A stretch of DNA of 64,000 nucleotides from NCBI GenBank assembly GCA_022578605.1, contig MU394100.1:1-64000 (forward strand), given 5' to 3'. Of the stretch, positions 44,817-56,300 are shown in pieces. The DNA comes from Camillea tinctor (Eukaryota; Ascomycota; Sordariomycetes; Xylariales; Xylariaceae). Each line of letters begins with the position of its first letter. Positions within the stretch are counted from its first letter, which is position 1. The position numbers were made by a program, and so were the translations under genes. Under the pieces are notes generated by a model. The model was given only the letters and a program-made list of their open reading frames with translations. It ran no database searches and was not told the origin of the DNA.

Positions 44817-47709
44817 CTAACCAAATCTAATCCCGCTAGTCGGGTCCCAGGTTCCGCCCTGCGGTTTCTTGGTTGCCGCTGGCGGGACCGCAGCCGCAGC
44901 ACCACCACTGCCACCACCACCGACACCACTCAAGCTCCCACTGGCCGTGTGTCCAAAGCCGGCACCAGGATTCGGGTTCGAGTTTGTCCCGGAAAACTTG
45001 ATCGGCATCTCCTGGCTCCAGAGATTCTGAATCGGCTGAGCTCTTGGTGGCTGGGGCTGGGGTGCTACCGTCTCACTAGCAGGAGCCCAGGACTGGATAT
45101 GCACTTCGGAGGGATCTTGCCTGGAGGAGACTGGCGATTTCCTATCATAATATGCCCTTTGAGGTTGGTGTGGGGGTTGAGATGGGGGCTGAGCGTTGAA
45201 TTCAGAGCCTCCATTGAGCCCCCTCGCCCCGGGGGCCGGTGGTATATGGCCTTGCGCTCCTATACTGAGATTATTTAGTGGTGGCATGCTGAGCTCATCT
45301 TCCAGCATGCGAGCTTCTAGCCGCCGTTCCGTGACAAAGGTGCGCGCACCATCCCTGAATCCGCCAATAATCCGACTCAAGTCGTTATAAAATTTCCTAC
45401 CAACCTCCACGTTGCTGGTAAGCTCCTTGTACTTGTAATAGGCGTTATCCAGCTTTTGTAGGGCCTGTTCCCTCTCTCTGTTGCCCTTGTCGCCAACCAT
45501 CTTCTTCTGGCTCTCAAATTCGCGATTGGCTCGTATCAAATCCGATATAAGTTTCTCTTGTTCCACGCCCTCTTTATTGACTAGTTCGAGCTCTGACTCG
45601 TACAGGGAGTCTAATCGCTTCTCAAAGAAATCCTCAAAGTGCGCCGGCACGATGGCGGTAGCCACAGCGTGACTACGCTCCAAGCGAGCCGCCTCAGCCA
45701 AGATGTCAGATTTTATGTCATCATTGCGCGCCTTTTCACGCAAAGCCTCGGCCTTTCTTCTGCGGCGGCTCTCAAGCCGCGTCACATCATTATAAGCGCT
45801 ACGCAGGCGCCCGATGGCTGGCTTCAAAGCCTCCGGGATTTCGGTGCGCCGGGAGGAGGGTACAAAGTCCATAATGACCCGATCTGAGCTGGCCAGGGTC
45901 ATGAGCATATGCTCAATGCCGCGAAACTTATCACGAACAACCCCGTCGCTAGTAGCGCTGGTCCCGAACCAGCCTTCAGCATCGTTCATTTGGGTCCAGA
46001 GCTTCGCGCCCTGGGTGGGCTCGGCACGGCTCTCAGGGCGTGACCACCGATCCGTGCCGTATTTTCTTCGCAGCGCAGCATCCTCCTCGGCCTCGGCCTG
46101 AAGTAGTTCCTTGCCTTCCTCAAACACAGCCAGGTCAGCGCTGCGTAACTTATCAATATCAGCGAAGCTTCGCTGCAGCCGGTGCACGGCATCCGCCTGG
46201 CGAATCTCCTCAGCGTGCTGAACCAGGCTACCCGGCAAACCTAAGGGCTTCTCAAATGCCTGTATGGACCCGGGGAGGTTGAGCGACGAGAGAATCTCGT
46301 GCACTCTTTCGTTCAGGATCTCGAGTTCGCCTATGATGTTCTGGTTCACCATGCGATCTCTTCGCTCTTCGTAGATGGAGACGGCAATGTGGACAGAATA
46401 GGGGACTAGCTTAGTGAAGAGCGCAGGTCCGAATTCGCCTTTCTCGCCAATGTAATCTAAAGGCGTTGAAACCTGGGGTGGTATTCGAGCGATTGCCATT
46501 GTAGCGCGACCGAGAATACTCAGCTCGGATTTCGGTGTCACAGGATCTGTTAACGAATCGTCAATACAGGAACCCTAGTTAGGTGGTGGAGAAGAGCCCA
46601 TAAAGGGGGGCGTACTGAGGTATATCACGTCATTGTCTCTCTCGGCACGTTTGAGGTCCTCTTCCACCCTTCTCTTCAAGCCGTTCAGATCGTCCACAAC
46701 CGCCTTGTGAAGATAACCACCTCTGCTCTCCTTGAGCCCCTCACCGACGCAAGCAACAGCATCCCGCAGCCTCGCTACCTCTTCCCCGTATCTTCGCTTC
46801 TCCAGACAATCGCACGCAGCACGATACTGGGCAGCGGCGGCAAAATGGTGGTGCTTGGCGCTCATATGATGAATCCAACTGCTGCTGACGGCCTCAGACC
46901 GCATAGCTGCCTCTCCGGCAAGATTGTACAGATCAGAGACCTTGGCAGCTAGCCTAGCAATAGAAGCGTCCTTGTAGCCGTCCATAACAGCCTTCTGCCA
47001 GAAACACTCCTGGCCTTGGGCGAGCTGGAGCTGTACGAGGGATTCCAGAGTATGCTCATCCATATCTTCAGGAGGGGCAGTGCGTAGCTCGGGGATGACA
47101 TGGTCCTTCAGGTGCTTCAGGACGCCGGCGGCCTGGCTGAAGTAACTAGCAGCAGTTTTGAGGCCCTCGGTATCGGAACGGTTGCTAGCTATGGCCAGCT
47201 GGGAGTACAGGGCGGCGAGGTTGTAGAGGATATTGGAGAGTTCGAACTTGAGGTTGTTGTGGACGATGGGACGCTCCGTGTTGTAGCCGAGCGAGGGGTA
47301 CCATGTGAAGTCGGCGCCGATCTATGTTGAATGGGGAGAGGACGGCTCTCGAGAGTAAGCTTGGGCCCGTTCGTGTGGATATACATAAGTGTACACATAT
47401 ATACAGGCATATAGTATAATATAAACAAGAGAGGAGGGAAAGGGAAAGACGCACATCTATGGGGAACTTGCCACTAATCCAGACCAGCTGGGCAGCATAG
47501 GCCTGGAGCTTCTTGACACCACTCGGATGTGGCTCCCGCAAGTTGACGGCATCGCGACGTAAGGCATCTATGACCTCTAGATCCTGGCGGAACATATCAG
47601 GATGTTGGTCGTATTTTGTCGAGATGTACTGGCGGATAGCTGAGGACAGAGACAACTGGGCACCTTTGCGGAAGGACACGGCGAGGATGTTGCTCTGCAT
47701 GATGGGCAT
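44817..47709 (-). CDS. palA: pH-response regulator PalA/Rim20 (BRO1-domain, ALIX-like)
   Basis: Exons 47709-47455, 47321-46616 and 46546-44817 join in phase to 896 residues. PalA/Rim20 is the scaffold that binds ESCRT-III (Snf7) through its BRO1 domain and the PacC/Rim101 factor through its V domain, allowing PacC proteolysis at alkaline pH. The BRO1 domain fills about residues 1-390 (QSNILAVSFRKG; IGADFTWYPSLGYN; FELSNILYNLAALYSQLA). The central half is helical with heptads (V domain). The last 150 residues are Pro/Gly/Gln/Ala-rich. The second joint yields VIYLNPVTPKSEL, as expected for the family. First introns are 133 and 69 nt. Its 5' leader is strongly A/G-rich on the coding strand. Confidence 0.94.
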
Positions 47710-49449
47710 GAGTTTTTTTGTTTTTGTTTTTGTTTTGTTTTTGTAGGTAGGAGTCGAGATCGGACCAAACAGGTGGTTTGGTTTGGTTTGTAGGTTATGA
47801 GGGTGGTCGGTAGATAGGTGATTGGTAAAAAGGGAATTATCTTGTTGGTTTAGGCATTTCCCCTTCTTCTTTTTTTTCCCCTTTTAATGATTTTCTTCCT
47901 ATTTCTCTCTCCCTCTTCCTCTTTCTCTTTCGTCTTTCGTCTTTTGTTTTGGTTTCTTTTTTTTTCAGCTTGCTTTCGTATGTAAAATCGGTTTCTTGTT
48001 CAATCGTTCAATTATATGTATAGCGATATGTATGTATGATTGAATGTGTGTATGTACATAAAGTAAATAGAAGAAGATAGTAAAAACAGAAGAAGAAAAA
48101 AAAGAAAAGAAAAAAGATGAAAAGAAGGAAGAGTTATGGTGGCAGATAGGTAGAGTATTTTCAATAGAGGGGGGAATTTTAGTAGGTACATACTCCGTAG
48201 TAGGTACTAGGATATACCTAATCTACTATGTGCTACATAACCTAGGTCCTACCTAAAGTTACTAAGATGACTTCATATAGTAGTGATACGTAGGTACCAT
48301 CATTAATTGAAATACCCCGCTTGCCTCCAACATCACCTACTCACTTACATCCTATCCAAACTAACCTACCTTATTAGGTAGGTTACCTAACTCGAGATAT
48401 CTTGACATTGTAAATTCAAATTACAGCAAATGTATTAATCAATCTTCAATATATATGTGTAAATAAAGTATAGCACTCGCAGGTCTTGTCAGATTAGTCT
48501 TGATACTTCTTGTAATTTTTTATTTTATTTTTTTTTTACTGAATCATCACATGTCTCTCTTTCTCTCTGCCACCCAAGTTACTCCTTTATATACAACCGT
48601 TAAGGAGGGGAAATACCTTCAAAACATCCTCGTCTCGAGCACTTCGATACCGAGTCTCATGTTCCCCTCCGAGCGGTGCCTCATATTGCATCCCTATTCA
48701 TATACATAATTCCGCTTCCTCCCAACCCATAGCTCAGTGAGGGAAACATATGAAGGGTGTAGAAAGAAAATTAGCCAAAACCAAAGTCAAGAGAAAATGT
48801 AGCAAAAAAAGAATAAAGAAAAAAAAATGCGTTTCCAATCCAAGAAATGCCGCCCGACCCCCCTGCCAGAAAGCTTTTGTGCCAAAGAACCGAAGTCGGA
48901 AACGCTCTATCCAAGAAAATAAAAAGAGGTACTCCCCGGCTGCCTAGCTAACAGCTCTATGATACAAGAGAGAAAAGTGTGCGCTCGTTTTTTTGGGTGA
49001 GAAAAAAAGCAGGTCCTGTTGACGCAGAAGGGATAATATAGACACCTGCTTGATCGACACCGCCGAACGCCTGGTTCCGCGCCGATACTCAGCAAGCAGT
49101 AGAATGGGAAACGGATAAACGGGAAATGCTAGGGCGTCTGGTTGATGCGGTCACGCATCTCCAGCATGCCATATCGAAAGCAGCCAGAGTCCTTACAACC
49201 ATACTCATCGGTCATTGATCATTAACACTAAGACTGGTATGTTGCGCAAAACTGGTCTCGGAAGTCCGTGGGGTGTTTGTCGATGGACCAAATGCCTTCA
49301 AAATAGACATGATATTGTATTTCGTTGATGTGGGTTCCCGTTTCCGTCATAAAGGAAAAAAAAAACCCCTTCTTCCAGCCGTCTACCCATTACGCCTTTA
49401 GATCAAGTATATCGATTTTCATATCCTCCGCCACGTAACTCAACTTTAC
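47710..49449. other. Intergenic, PalA leader to GT31 3' end
   Basis: It starts with a TTTTTG-type tandem run (47711-47743) and long pyrimidine tracts, the PalA promoter/leader on the opposite strand. TAGGTA motifs recur near 48180-48390. Open frames around 48750-48950 are low-complexity lysine/arginine-rich and unsupported. Confidence 0.55.
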
Positions 49450-51099
49450 TTAAGGCACCCATACGAGTTCGATAACACCATCTGCTGCAGACATGGGCTC
49501 GCCGTTCGCATCTACCCACCGCCAATCATTGGCTTTGCGCACATAAATCTGGCTAACCGTGTTGTCTGGGCGCAATGTGGCCTCCTGAAGATCCCAGCTG
49601 ATCTTACGGCCTGTCTTCAGAAGACTAGGGCGCTGAGGGTCGAAAACGTAGTCCAGATTCCAGCCCTTGTCCTGCGGTGCGGCCGCAAACGTGCGTTCCA
49701 TCTGTGCCAGGTTGAAGTTGATGCCCAGGGGATAGTGAACAACGCTGAAACCTGTCGAGATAATGAAGTTATCGGCTGTCTGGAATCGCTGCAGGGTGCA
49801 GTCTTCACCGCAGATATGGGCGATCTTGGTGTACTCCCAGGGCAGGGCGCTGTGCCAGCCGCCACCCTTAAAGTGGTGGAGCGAGACGGGTTGGATGCCG
49901 GCCTCATAAAAACCGGATGGGTCGCCGTACAGATCAAGCTGGTACAGACCGCGCATAACGGACAATCTCACTTCGGTATTCTCGTAAATACACTTGCGGA
50001 GCAAAATATCACCCTGAGGGCCCCAGCCCGAGTTAGACTCGTGGATCTTCTCATCCGTCTTACAACTCTCGTAGTGGTTGGTGATCTGCTCGGCCAAGGG
50101 GACCGAGAGGAATACACCGGCACCTCCAAAGGCCTGGGATCCGTGGCGGTCGACGTTATTGACATCCTCCGACAATACACCAATGTAAAGCATCTCATTC
50201 GGGTCATACGCCTCCATCTTCTTCGTCAACGTATGAACACTGGGGAAAAAGGTATCGTCATCGCACGACACAAGCCACTTCTTAGTTCGCCTAGCAGGGT
50301 GGTTGTATAACGTCGGGATGAGCGTGAGATAGCGCACGGCCATCTCCATCGATGAATCCGAGTGATACACATCTACGTCAATACCAGCACGGCGCAAAAC
50401 AGTAGTAGCATGCGTGATCTGGTCCTCGGTTGCGTCAAGCAACAGAAGGATGAGCTTACCGCCGTTCGAGTTACCCTTGCCATCAGTGAGCCAGTATGTC
50501 CATTCGTTCACAGGGCTCGTCCTAGGACCACTGAATCGCTCGAACGTAGTAGAAACACCGAACATGAAATCCGAGAGGTTAGCCGTGGCCGGGAAGGGCG
50601 AGAGGGGCACCGGGACCTGGAGCGGCTCGATGCACTTCTCCTGGCCATAGTTGTTAGGATACTGCAAATCGATCGTTTGGAAGGTGTTGGGTAAGAATTC
50701 TTGGCCCAACTTGGTGATAGACTTCCGGGGGACAGGCTCGCGGTTGATCTTGACATATCGTTTCAGATACTGGAACCCATCCTCGAGCTCATACTTCAGC
50801 TTGAGATCAGCCATATGCGAGGCATTGACGCTGCAGTCCATCACATGATTTGAAACGGGCGGGATGTCCAGCTCGCCAGCTTGAGGTGCATCGCCCAGCG
50901 GCTGCTGAGCAACACCGGATTTGCTATGGGTCGATGCAGCGTTCATCAGCTGTGTGCCCACATCCTCTATCCGGTCCGACTTCCAAGTAATAGCCAGGAG
51001 CATCAGCAATGCGACCGCAAAGAGAACACATCTCGAGAACGGATTACGCATGCTGAAGAATCTCTGGTGCGGCGATGGCATTTTTGCTCCCATCGTCAT
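49450..51099 (-). CDS. Type II membrane glycosyltransferase, GT31/fringe-like
   Basis: Intronless gene for 549 residues. A short cytosolic N-terminus is followed by one transmembrane anchor (about 23-38, CVLFAVALLMLLAI), so it is likely a Golgi protein with a luminal catalytic domain. The central region has VRYLTLIPTLYNHPARRTKKWLVSCDDD with the metal-binding DDD, then FGGAGVFLSVPLAEQI, GWGPQGDILLRKC and HHFKGGGWH. These are the fringe/beta-1,3-galactosyltransferase-like (GT31) signatures of fungal DUF604-type proteins. Donor and acceptor sugars cannot be inferred. Alternative ATGs at residues 3, 7 and 17 would still keep the anchor. The neighbours are unrelated housekeeping genes. Confidence 0.85.
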   Translation of the reverse strand: MTMGAKMPSPHQRFFSMRNPFSRCVLFAVALLMLLAITWKSDRIEDVGTQLMNAASTHSKSGVAQQPLGDAPQAGELDIPPVSNHVMDCSVNASHMADLKLKYELEDGFQYLKRYVKINREPVPRKSITKLGQEFLPNTFQTIDLQYPNNYGQEKCIEPLQVPVPLSPFPATANLSDFMFGVSTTFERFSGPRTSPVNEWTYWLTDGKGNSNGGKLILLLLDATEDQITHATTVLRRAGIDVDVYHSDSSMEMAVRYLTLIPTLYNHPARRTKKWLVSCDDDTFFPSVHTLTKKMEAYDPNEMLYIGVLSEDVNNVDRHGSQAFGGAGVFLSVPLAEQITNHYESCKTDEKIHESNSGWGPQGDILLRKCIYENTEVRLSVMRGLYQLDLYGDPSGFYEAGIQPVSLHHFKGGGWHSALPWEYTKIAHICGEDCTLQRFQTADNFIISTGFSVVHYPLGINFNLAQMERTFAAAPQDKGWNLDYVFDPQRPSLLKTGRKISWDLQEATLRPDNTVSQIYVRKANDWRWVDANGEPMSAADGVIELVWVP

Positions 51100-52853
51100 C
51101 GAGGGAAGAGCCTGCCAAGGGGAAAGGAATGTTTCTTTTACTCCAGCCAGCTTGCCTAGGCCGCCTTGTGGGCTGTTGCTCTGTGCCGTATATGTACACC
51201 CTCGATAGCCTCGACACGGGTATTATCCAAGAAGAGGATAGGGTAGAAATTATCCTATAGATTTGGTTATGTTACCTCAGTCGGTTAAGGTCGAGCTGAA
51301 GGGCCGTCATGTATTACAACAAGTCGATGATGCGATGGAGAGGTTTTGTTAATGTTATAGATATTGGATAACTTCGAAATAGCAGGTAAGTAACGAACGA
51401 CAGCTCACAAACAGAAACCAAGTATGTTGTTTTTGAAAGGAGCAAAGAAAGGAACTGAGGGGGGGTGTGGGAGAGAGAAGTTTGCCCAGTCTGACGTAGA
51501 AAGTGTCAGCTTTTGGGGGGTTGTTTAAAGGTTGACAAAGAAGGGAAGAAGTTAGAGGAAAAATAGAAACGGGGTACAAAGAAGCGAGTGAGTGGAGGGA
51601 AACCAGCAATAGAAAAGGGAGGGTGCTCGCGTGGGATAGGACCAGAAGTGATGTAGGGGGTTACGTACAGTATAAGATAAAGTCGAGTCGTCAGAGGAGG
51701 AAGGTAATAAGAAAGAAGAAGAAAAAAACAGGAACACTTCCGTTAATACCACAAACGGACAAGCCCATTCGACTAGGGACAAGGGATTGGACACTTAAGA
51801 ACCAGGGGGGTGTACGAGTTAAATGCTCCCAGTTCCAGATGACTAGGATGTAACCGTTGCCGTACCTGGTCTATTTTGCAGATCTAACTGGGGAGGGGGG
51901 GGTATTTCAAAATAAATTTGGGGAGGGGAGGGAGAAGGGGGGGGGGTTACATACAGGGATATACAGGGATTGGTTATTTAACACTAAACTACTACACCAC
52001 AATTCCGGCTACATACAAATACCTGACCTAACCTACTTACTACAAGTTATAGGCACTACAATCAGAAGGCTACATACCTAGTAGTAGTTAGTGTAAGTTG
52101 ATGTAGTGCAGTATATGTAGGTTATAGAGATAGTGTAGGTATATACTTACCATACCCAGTACCCTATATAGTTTATTATGGCTATGCTACGGGCAAACGC
52201 CACGCAAGCCGAAAAGGGGGAAAGTTGAGTTTTTTGTTTTGTTTTTTTTTAGTATCAATGTATTGTACACCTACATTGAGGATAGAAATATCCGCCCCCT
52301 ACACCACACAACCAACTTTTAAGGACCCAGTGACTCCATTAAATGCAGGGTTGTTTTTGTGTTGTTATTTGCTACACTGCACTTTCTTCTCGCTTCTCTT
52401 TTTACCTTTTCTCAGGTGTCCCAGTCCAGTCTCATTTAATATCTGTATGCATCCAGAGTTGTGTCCATTTTATTAACTATAAAATCCACTTGCTTATTGA
52501 GCCTACAGGCAAGTCCCCGTGGAATAGCACAACACAGTACCTATCCATCTGTGAGTACACTAACATTACAAGCGCTGCTGCCGAAAGGGGGTGTGCTGAA
52601 TGCGCTAACGGGTATCGAAGCTGCTATGTAAAGAGCACTAGCCAATTAAAGCATGTCTATCACTGTATATGTAGCTTGAAAAGGCTAGACTTGGATGAAT
52701 TTACAATTTGGTTGGCGGGCATTTCACGGTGCCATGCATCACGGGAGGGGCGCAAGAATCCAGCGGTGTCCACTAGGTAGACTTCCAAGATATCCAAGTT
52801 GCGTGATCGACCATGGGGAGAGAGAGAAGGGGGGGTGGTTAGGTGTCGGGTAT
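51100..52853. other. Upstream region of the GT31 gene
   Basis: Purine-rich tracts (51450-51760, 51885-51945) are found on the plus strand, so the minus strand carries long CT-rich leader or promoter sequence for the GT31 gene. The open frames here reflect that bias. No gene supported. Confidence 0.55.
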
Positions 52854-53356
52854 CAGTTCGGAGGTAGTAGAAAAAAGTTCCGAGGGGGGTAGAAACGAAA
52901 AAAAGATTTAAAATTAAAAAAAGGTCGGAGGTAGTAGAAAATATTCCGTCTCCACATATCTCTATATAAGTCCACTTTATATAGCATATGCTTAGCATAT
53001 GCTACATATATTTTATAGCATATATTTTATAGAACATAATATAATAAATATATGTAGCATATGTTAAGCATATGCGTAACATATGCTATATTGCTTTTTT
53101 TTTTTTTTTTTATAAATTAGTTGTATTGCTAACTAAGTAATTAGCTATATTGTTAATTAGGTATGTAATTAGCTACATCGCTAACTAGAAAAAAAAAAAA
53201 AAAAAAAAGCAACATAGCATATGTTACGCATATGCTTTAAAATCCTTATAAAAAAGAAATGAGCAGGTGTTTTCTACTACCTCTGAACTTTCGCCGAGAA
53301 AAGTGGTGTGTGCGTTTCTACCCCCCCCGGAACTTTTTTCTACTACCTCCGAACTG
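52854..53356. mobile_element. Foldback / long-TIR MITE-like element
   Basis: 503 bp bounded by CAGTTCGGAGGTAGTAGAAA on the left and its reverse complement on the right, with inverted arms of about 44 bp. TAT flanks both sides (52851-52853, 53357-53359). Inside is a second, weaker pair of GGAGGTAGTAGAAAA repeats in inverted orientation, palindromic GCATATGC motifs, and an A/T homopolymer pair. No transposase frame. Confidence 0.85.
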
Positions 53357-56300
53357 TATGCTCGTTAGGTGTGGCAGGGAACCAATGTAATGTGTATTCG
53401 ATTCACCGAGAGGAAAAGAGATTATGGCTAGCAAGACCTAAGCAATGTTAGTACATATCGTTAGCAATAGCGAATGTAGACATGAAAATCCTTTTCTCTT
53501 TTCCTTTTTAAGCTTGAAACTAGTTAGTTGGCTGGCGTAAGCTTTCGGGGAATAAGCAGTGAGGATGTCAGAATATGAAGAAAATAACGAGAAAACAGGC
53601 AATATGATGACGCTGTAGCCTCTAGTGTAGTTAGTAGTTACGAATCTATAGTGAGTATATTCCCCGATTCAGTAACCCCTTTCCCTGGCGACCGACACCC
53701 CTAGGACCCCATCTTCCAAATATAAGCGCCTACCTACTAGGAATATACATGTGTAGTTGTACGTCAAAGCAGTACAGTAGGCACGGGCACAGTAGTAAGG
53801 ACTTAACTATTTCCTAATAGGGATCAGATCTCCTCATTTATCTACAAAAGGGAGAGAGAGAGAAGTAAAAGATTCCCTAAGGCCTCTCAGGCTTTCAGCT
53901 AGTTGTTTTGCCTCCTATTGACGTTTCTTCTACATACTACCCACATGGTAGCATGAAGAGCTGGAGGCTCTGCACGATGTACAGGGTATACAAGCAATAA
54001 CAAACTAAAAATCCAAAGCCTTTTTCCCTTTCCCGTGGCGGCCTTCCGATAAATACGTAAACCATGATTCCATGTGCGGGCCCATGTCGTATAAGATCGT
54101 GTTTGTAGATGGTAGACGTCTCGAAAACCAGAACTTCACCCTGCTGTCGATTGTTCTGGCTGTCTATTTTTATCTTGCAGTCCGTCGCATCTTCGAACTA
54201 ACTAGAGAGTTACTTGCCAGGCTGCGCTAAAACAATACATAGTAGGTTATGTGTATCGACCTATCTCTTACACACCAAGTCCAAAGGCGGCTGGTGGTTC
54301 CTACGAGTAATGGATGGTATCAGATCTGTGAGTAGCTCCCTATTTTAAGTACCTATCTATGTAGTGTACATGCAATTGACGCCACCTCCTATAAAAAAGA
54401 ACATCCGGTTCATATTTATATATCTATAATTTGGTCTGATTTCACTTACAGTACCTACCAGCCTATATAGTTACTTCGTTGCATAGATATAGGTTCATAA
54501 TGTCGGGTGATCATAGCATTTGGTTATACGCCACCCACTCTACCGGTTCTCCGTCAACAGAAATCCAAAGCAACGGGGCACGTTCTAACCATATCAAGTA
54601 TCCCGCAGTCGGCCATCTCGAACATCACTGCCAATTACGTACGCAGAGGCTTTTGTCTCATTATCCATTCAGTCTGTATAAGACAGCCACTTGTCATATA
54701 TGTGACTGGCACTCATTGATCGTCCATTCCGTTACTATGCAGGTACGTGATATTTCGGTACAAGCCGGCGGTTAAGTATTTAGCAGAGAAGGACTATACA
54801 GGATATACATATCCGAGGAGGGAACCCTAGGGTATGAGTCGGTAAGTACACTAAATAGGCTTATGTAGTGCGTAACATTTAGGGAGCTCCATCTTTCTTA
54901 TCCCTCTCTCTATCTAGCTCTGCTTTCTCTCTCTTTAAATTGACCCAGAAAAGTTAAGCACGCTATCCCGAACCGCGTCCAGGCTTTATGTCGCTAGTGT
55001 CTCGCAATCTGCGTTTTCAAATTAGCATGGAGAGGTTTTATGCTACTAATCTATAAGCTTCTCAAAGATACAAGATTAGTAGGTTATGTACCTAGTGTGA
55101 GTATACTCAATATTACCAAAAATTGAAAACCCTCAATCAACCATAATTTACACCTATCTTGATTCCTTCTTACTTTCTTGTATGCATGTGCTTAACCCAC
55201 CTCGTGTCGAGGGAGCATTGTCAGTTTGAACTCGTAGCATGACTACTAAGTTCAATAAAGCTAAAACGAACATTTTCAACCTTTGGTTGTCAGCTTGTCT
55301 GGTTTGTGACTTTATCGTACAAACGACAAGTGGGGAGGGGGGGGAGGTTACGCGTCCACCCCACACGAGAAGCCTTGCGATGTCGTTTAGGTCCGTGTCA
55401 GTTCATAAACTAGAGACAAATGGTCAAGAGCCATCAGCCAACTACGGTTCGTTCATTCTCTACACACCTCTAAATCTCATTATAGCGTTATAACAAGTGC
55501 CAATGAAATAGAAACCAACGTTTGAAGAGCGTTCTCTCTCTTTCTTTTCGCTGGTTTCACATGCATTTTTGAAATTAAAAAGTCTTTGCCTCGACCAACC
55601 TTTTCTGCAAGTGAATCTAACAAACTGCTAGCCACTGACAATTTATCAGCTTAGACAACATGACGGAGACAAGATCTGTTAGTACTAAAGTAATAATAAT
55701 ATTAACAATGGGGAAAGGGGGGTGTGCACAAGAGAAGGGGTGGGAATGAGATCTTAGCATCATTCCACCAGCCCTTGTTTATGCACTGGGAGCCATCGGA
55801 CCAAGAAAAAAGGAATAAGAGGGCAGCCGAGTTATGTTTAGGGGTGGGCTGCATATCAGTTTGACCACTACAAATACAGTTGACCCCATTTTAGATCGTA
55901 ATGACGTTGTAGCGAAAACCGATGAGTTCCAGCGTTCCCATATCACTTCTGGTTGGCCTGTGCCCCTACATACCTGATCTGCTAGTTTCGTTCTCGTTAC
56001 TATTGTACTATATAACCCATTCGTATCCATCAAACCATCTAACGGGTCCATTCCAGCTCATGTCACGCAAATCAACAAGCCACAGTCTTCTATCTTGAGC
56101 CCAAGTTGCCTTGTTTCGTTCTGTCTTCTATCTATCGTCGGTACCTGGTTCAAGCTGCTGAGACTGCTGATCACCACCGGCCCGCCTTAGTGTGTACCGT
56201 CTATATGGGAAGTAAAATAATTTAGTAGTTTGGTACATACTAACCTAGTGTATATAGGTAGTCAAATGCAATGCAGGTTCCCTCGGTGCTAACTAAATGC

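Noticed and set aside
45196..46282. Long plus-strand frames opposite palA
   Set aside because: These are antisense shadows of a well-supported coding exon.
48750..48947. Lys/Arg-rich open frame
   Set aside because: Low-complexity purine tract; no start context and no domain.
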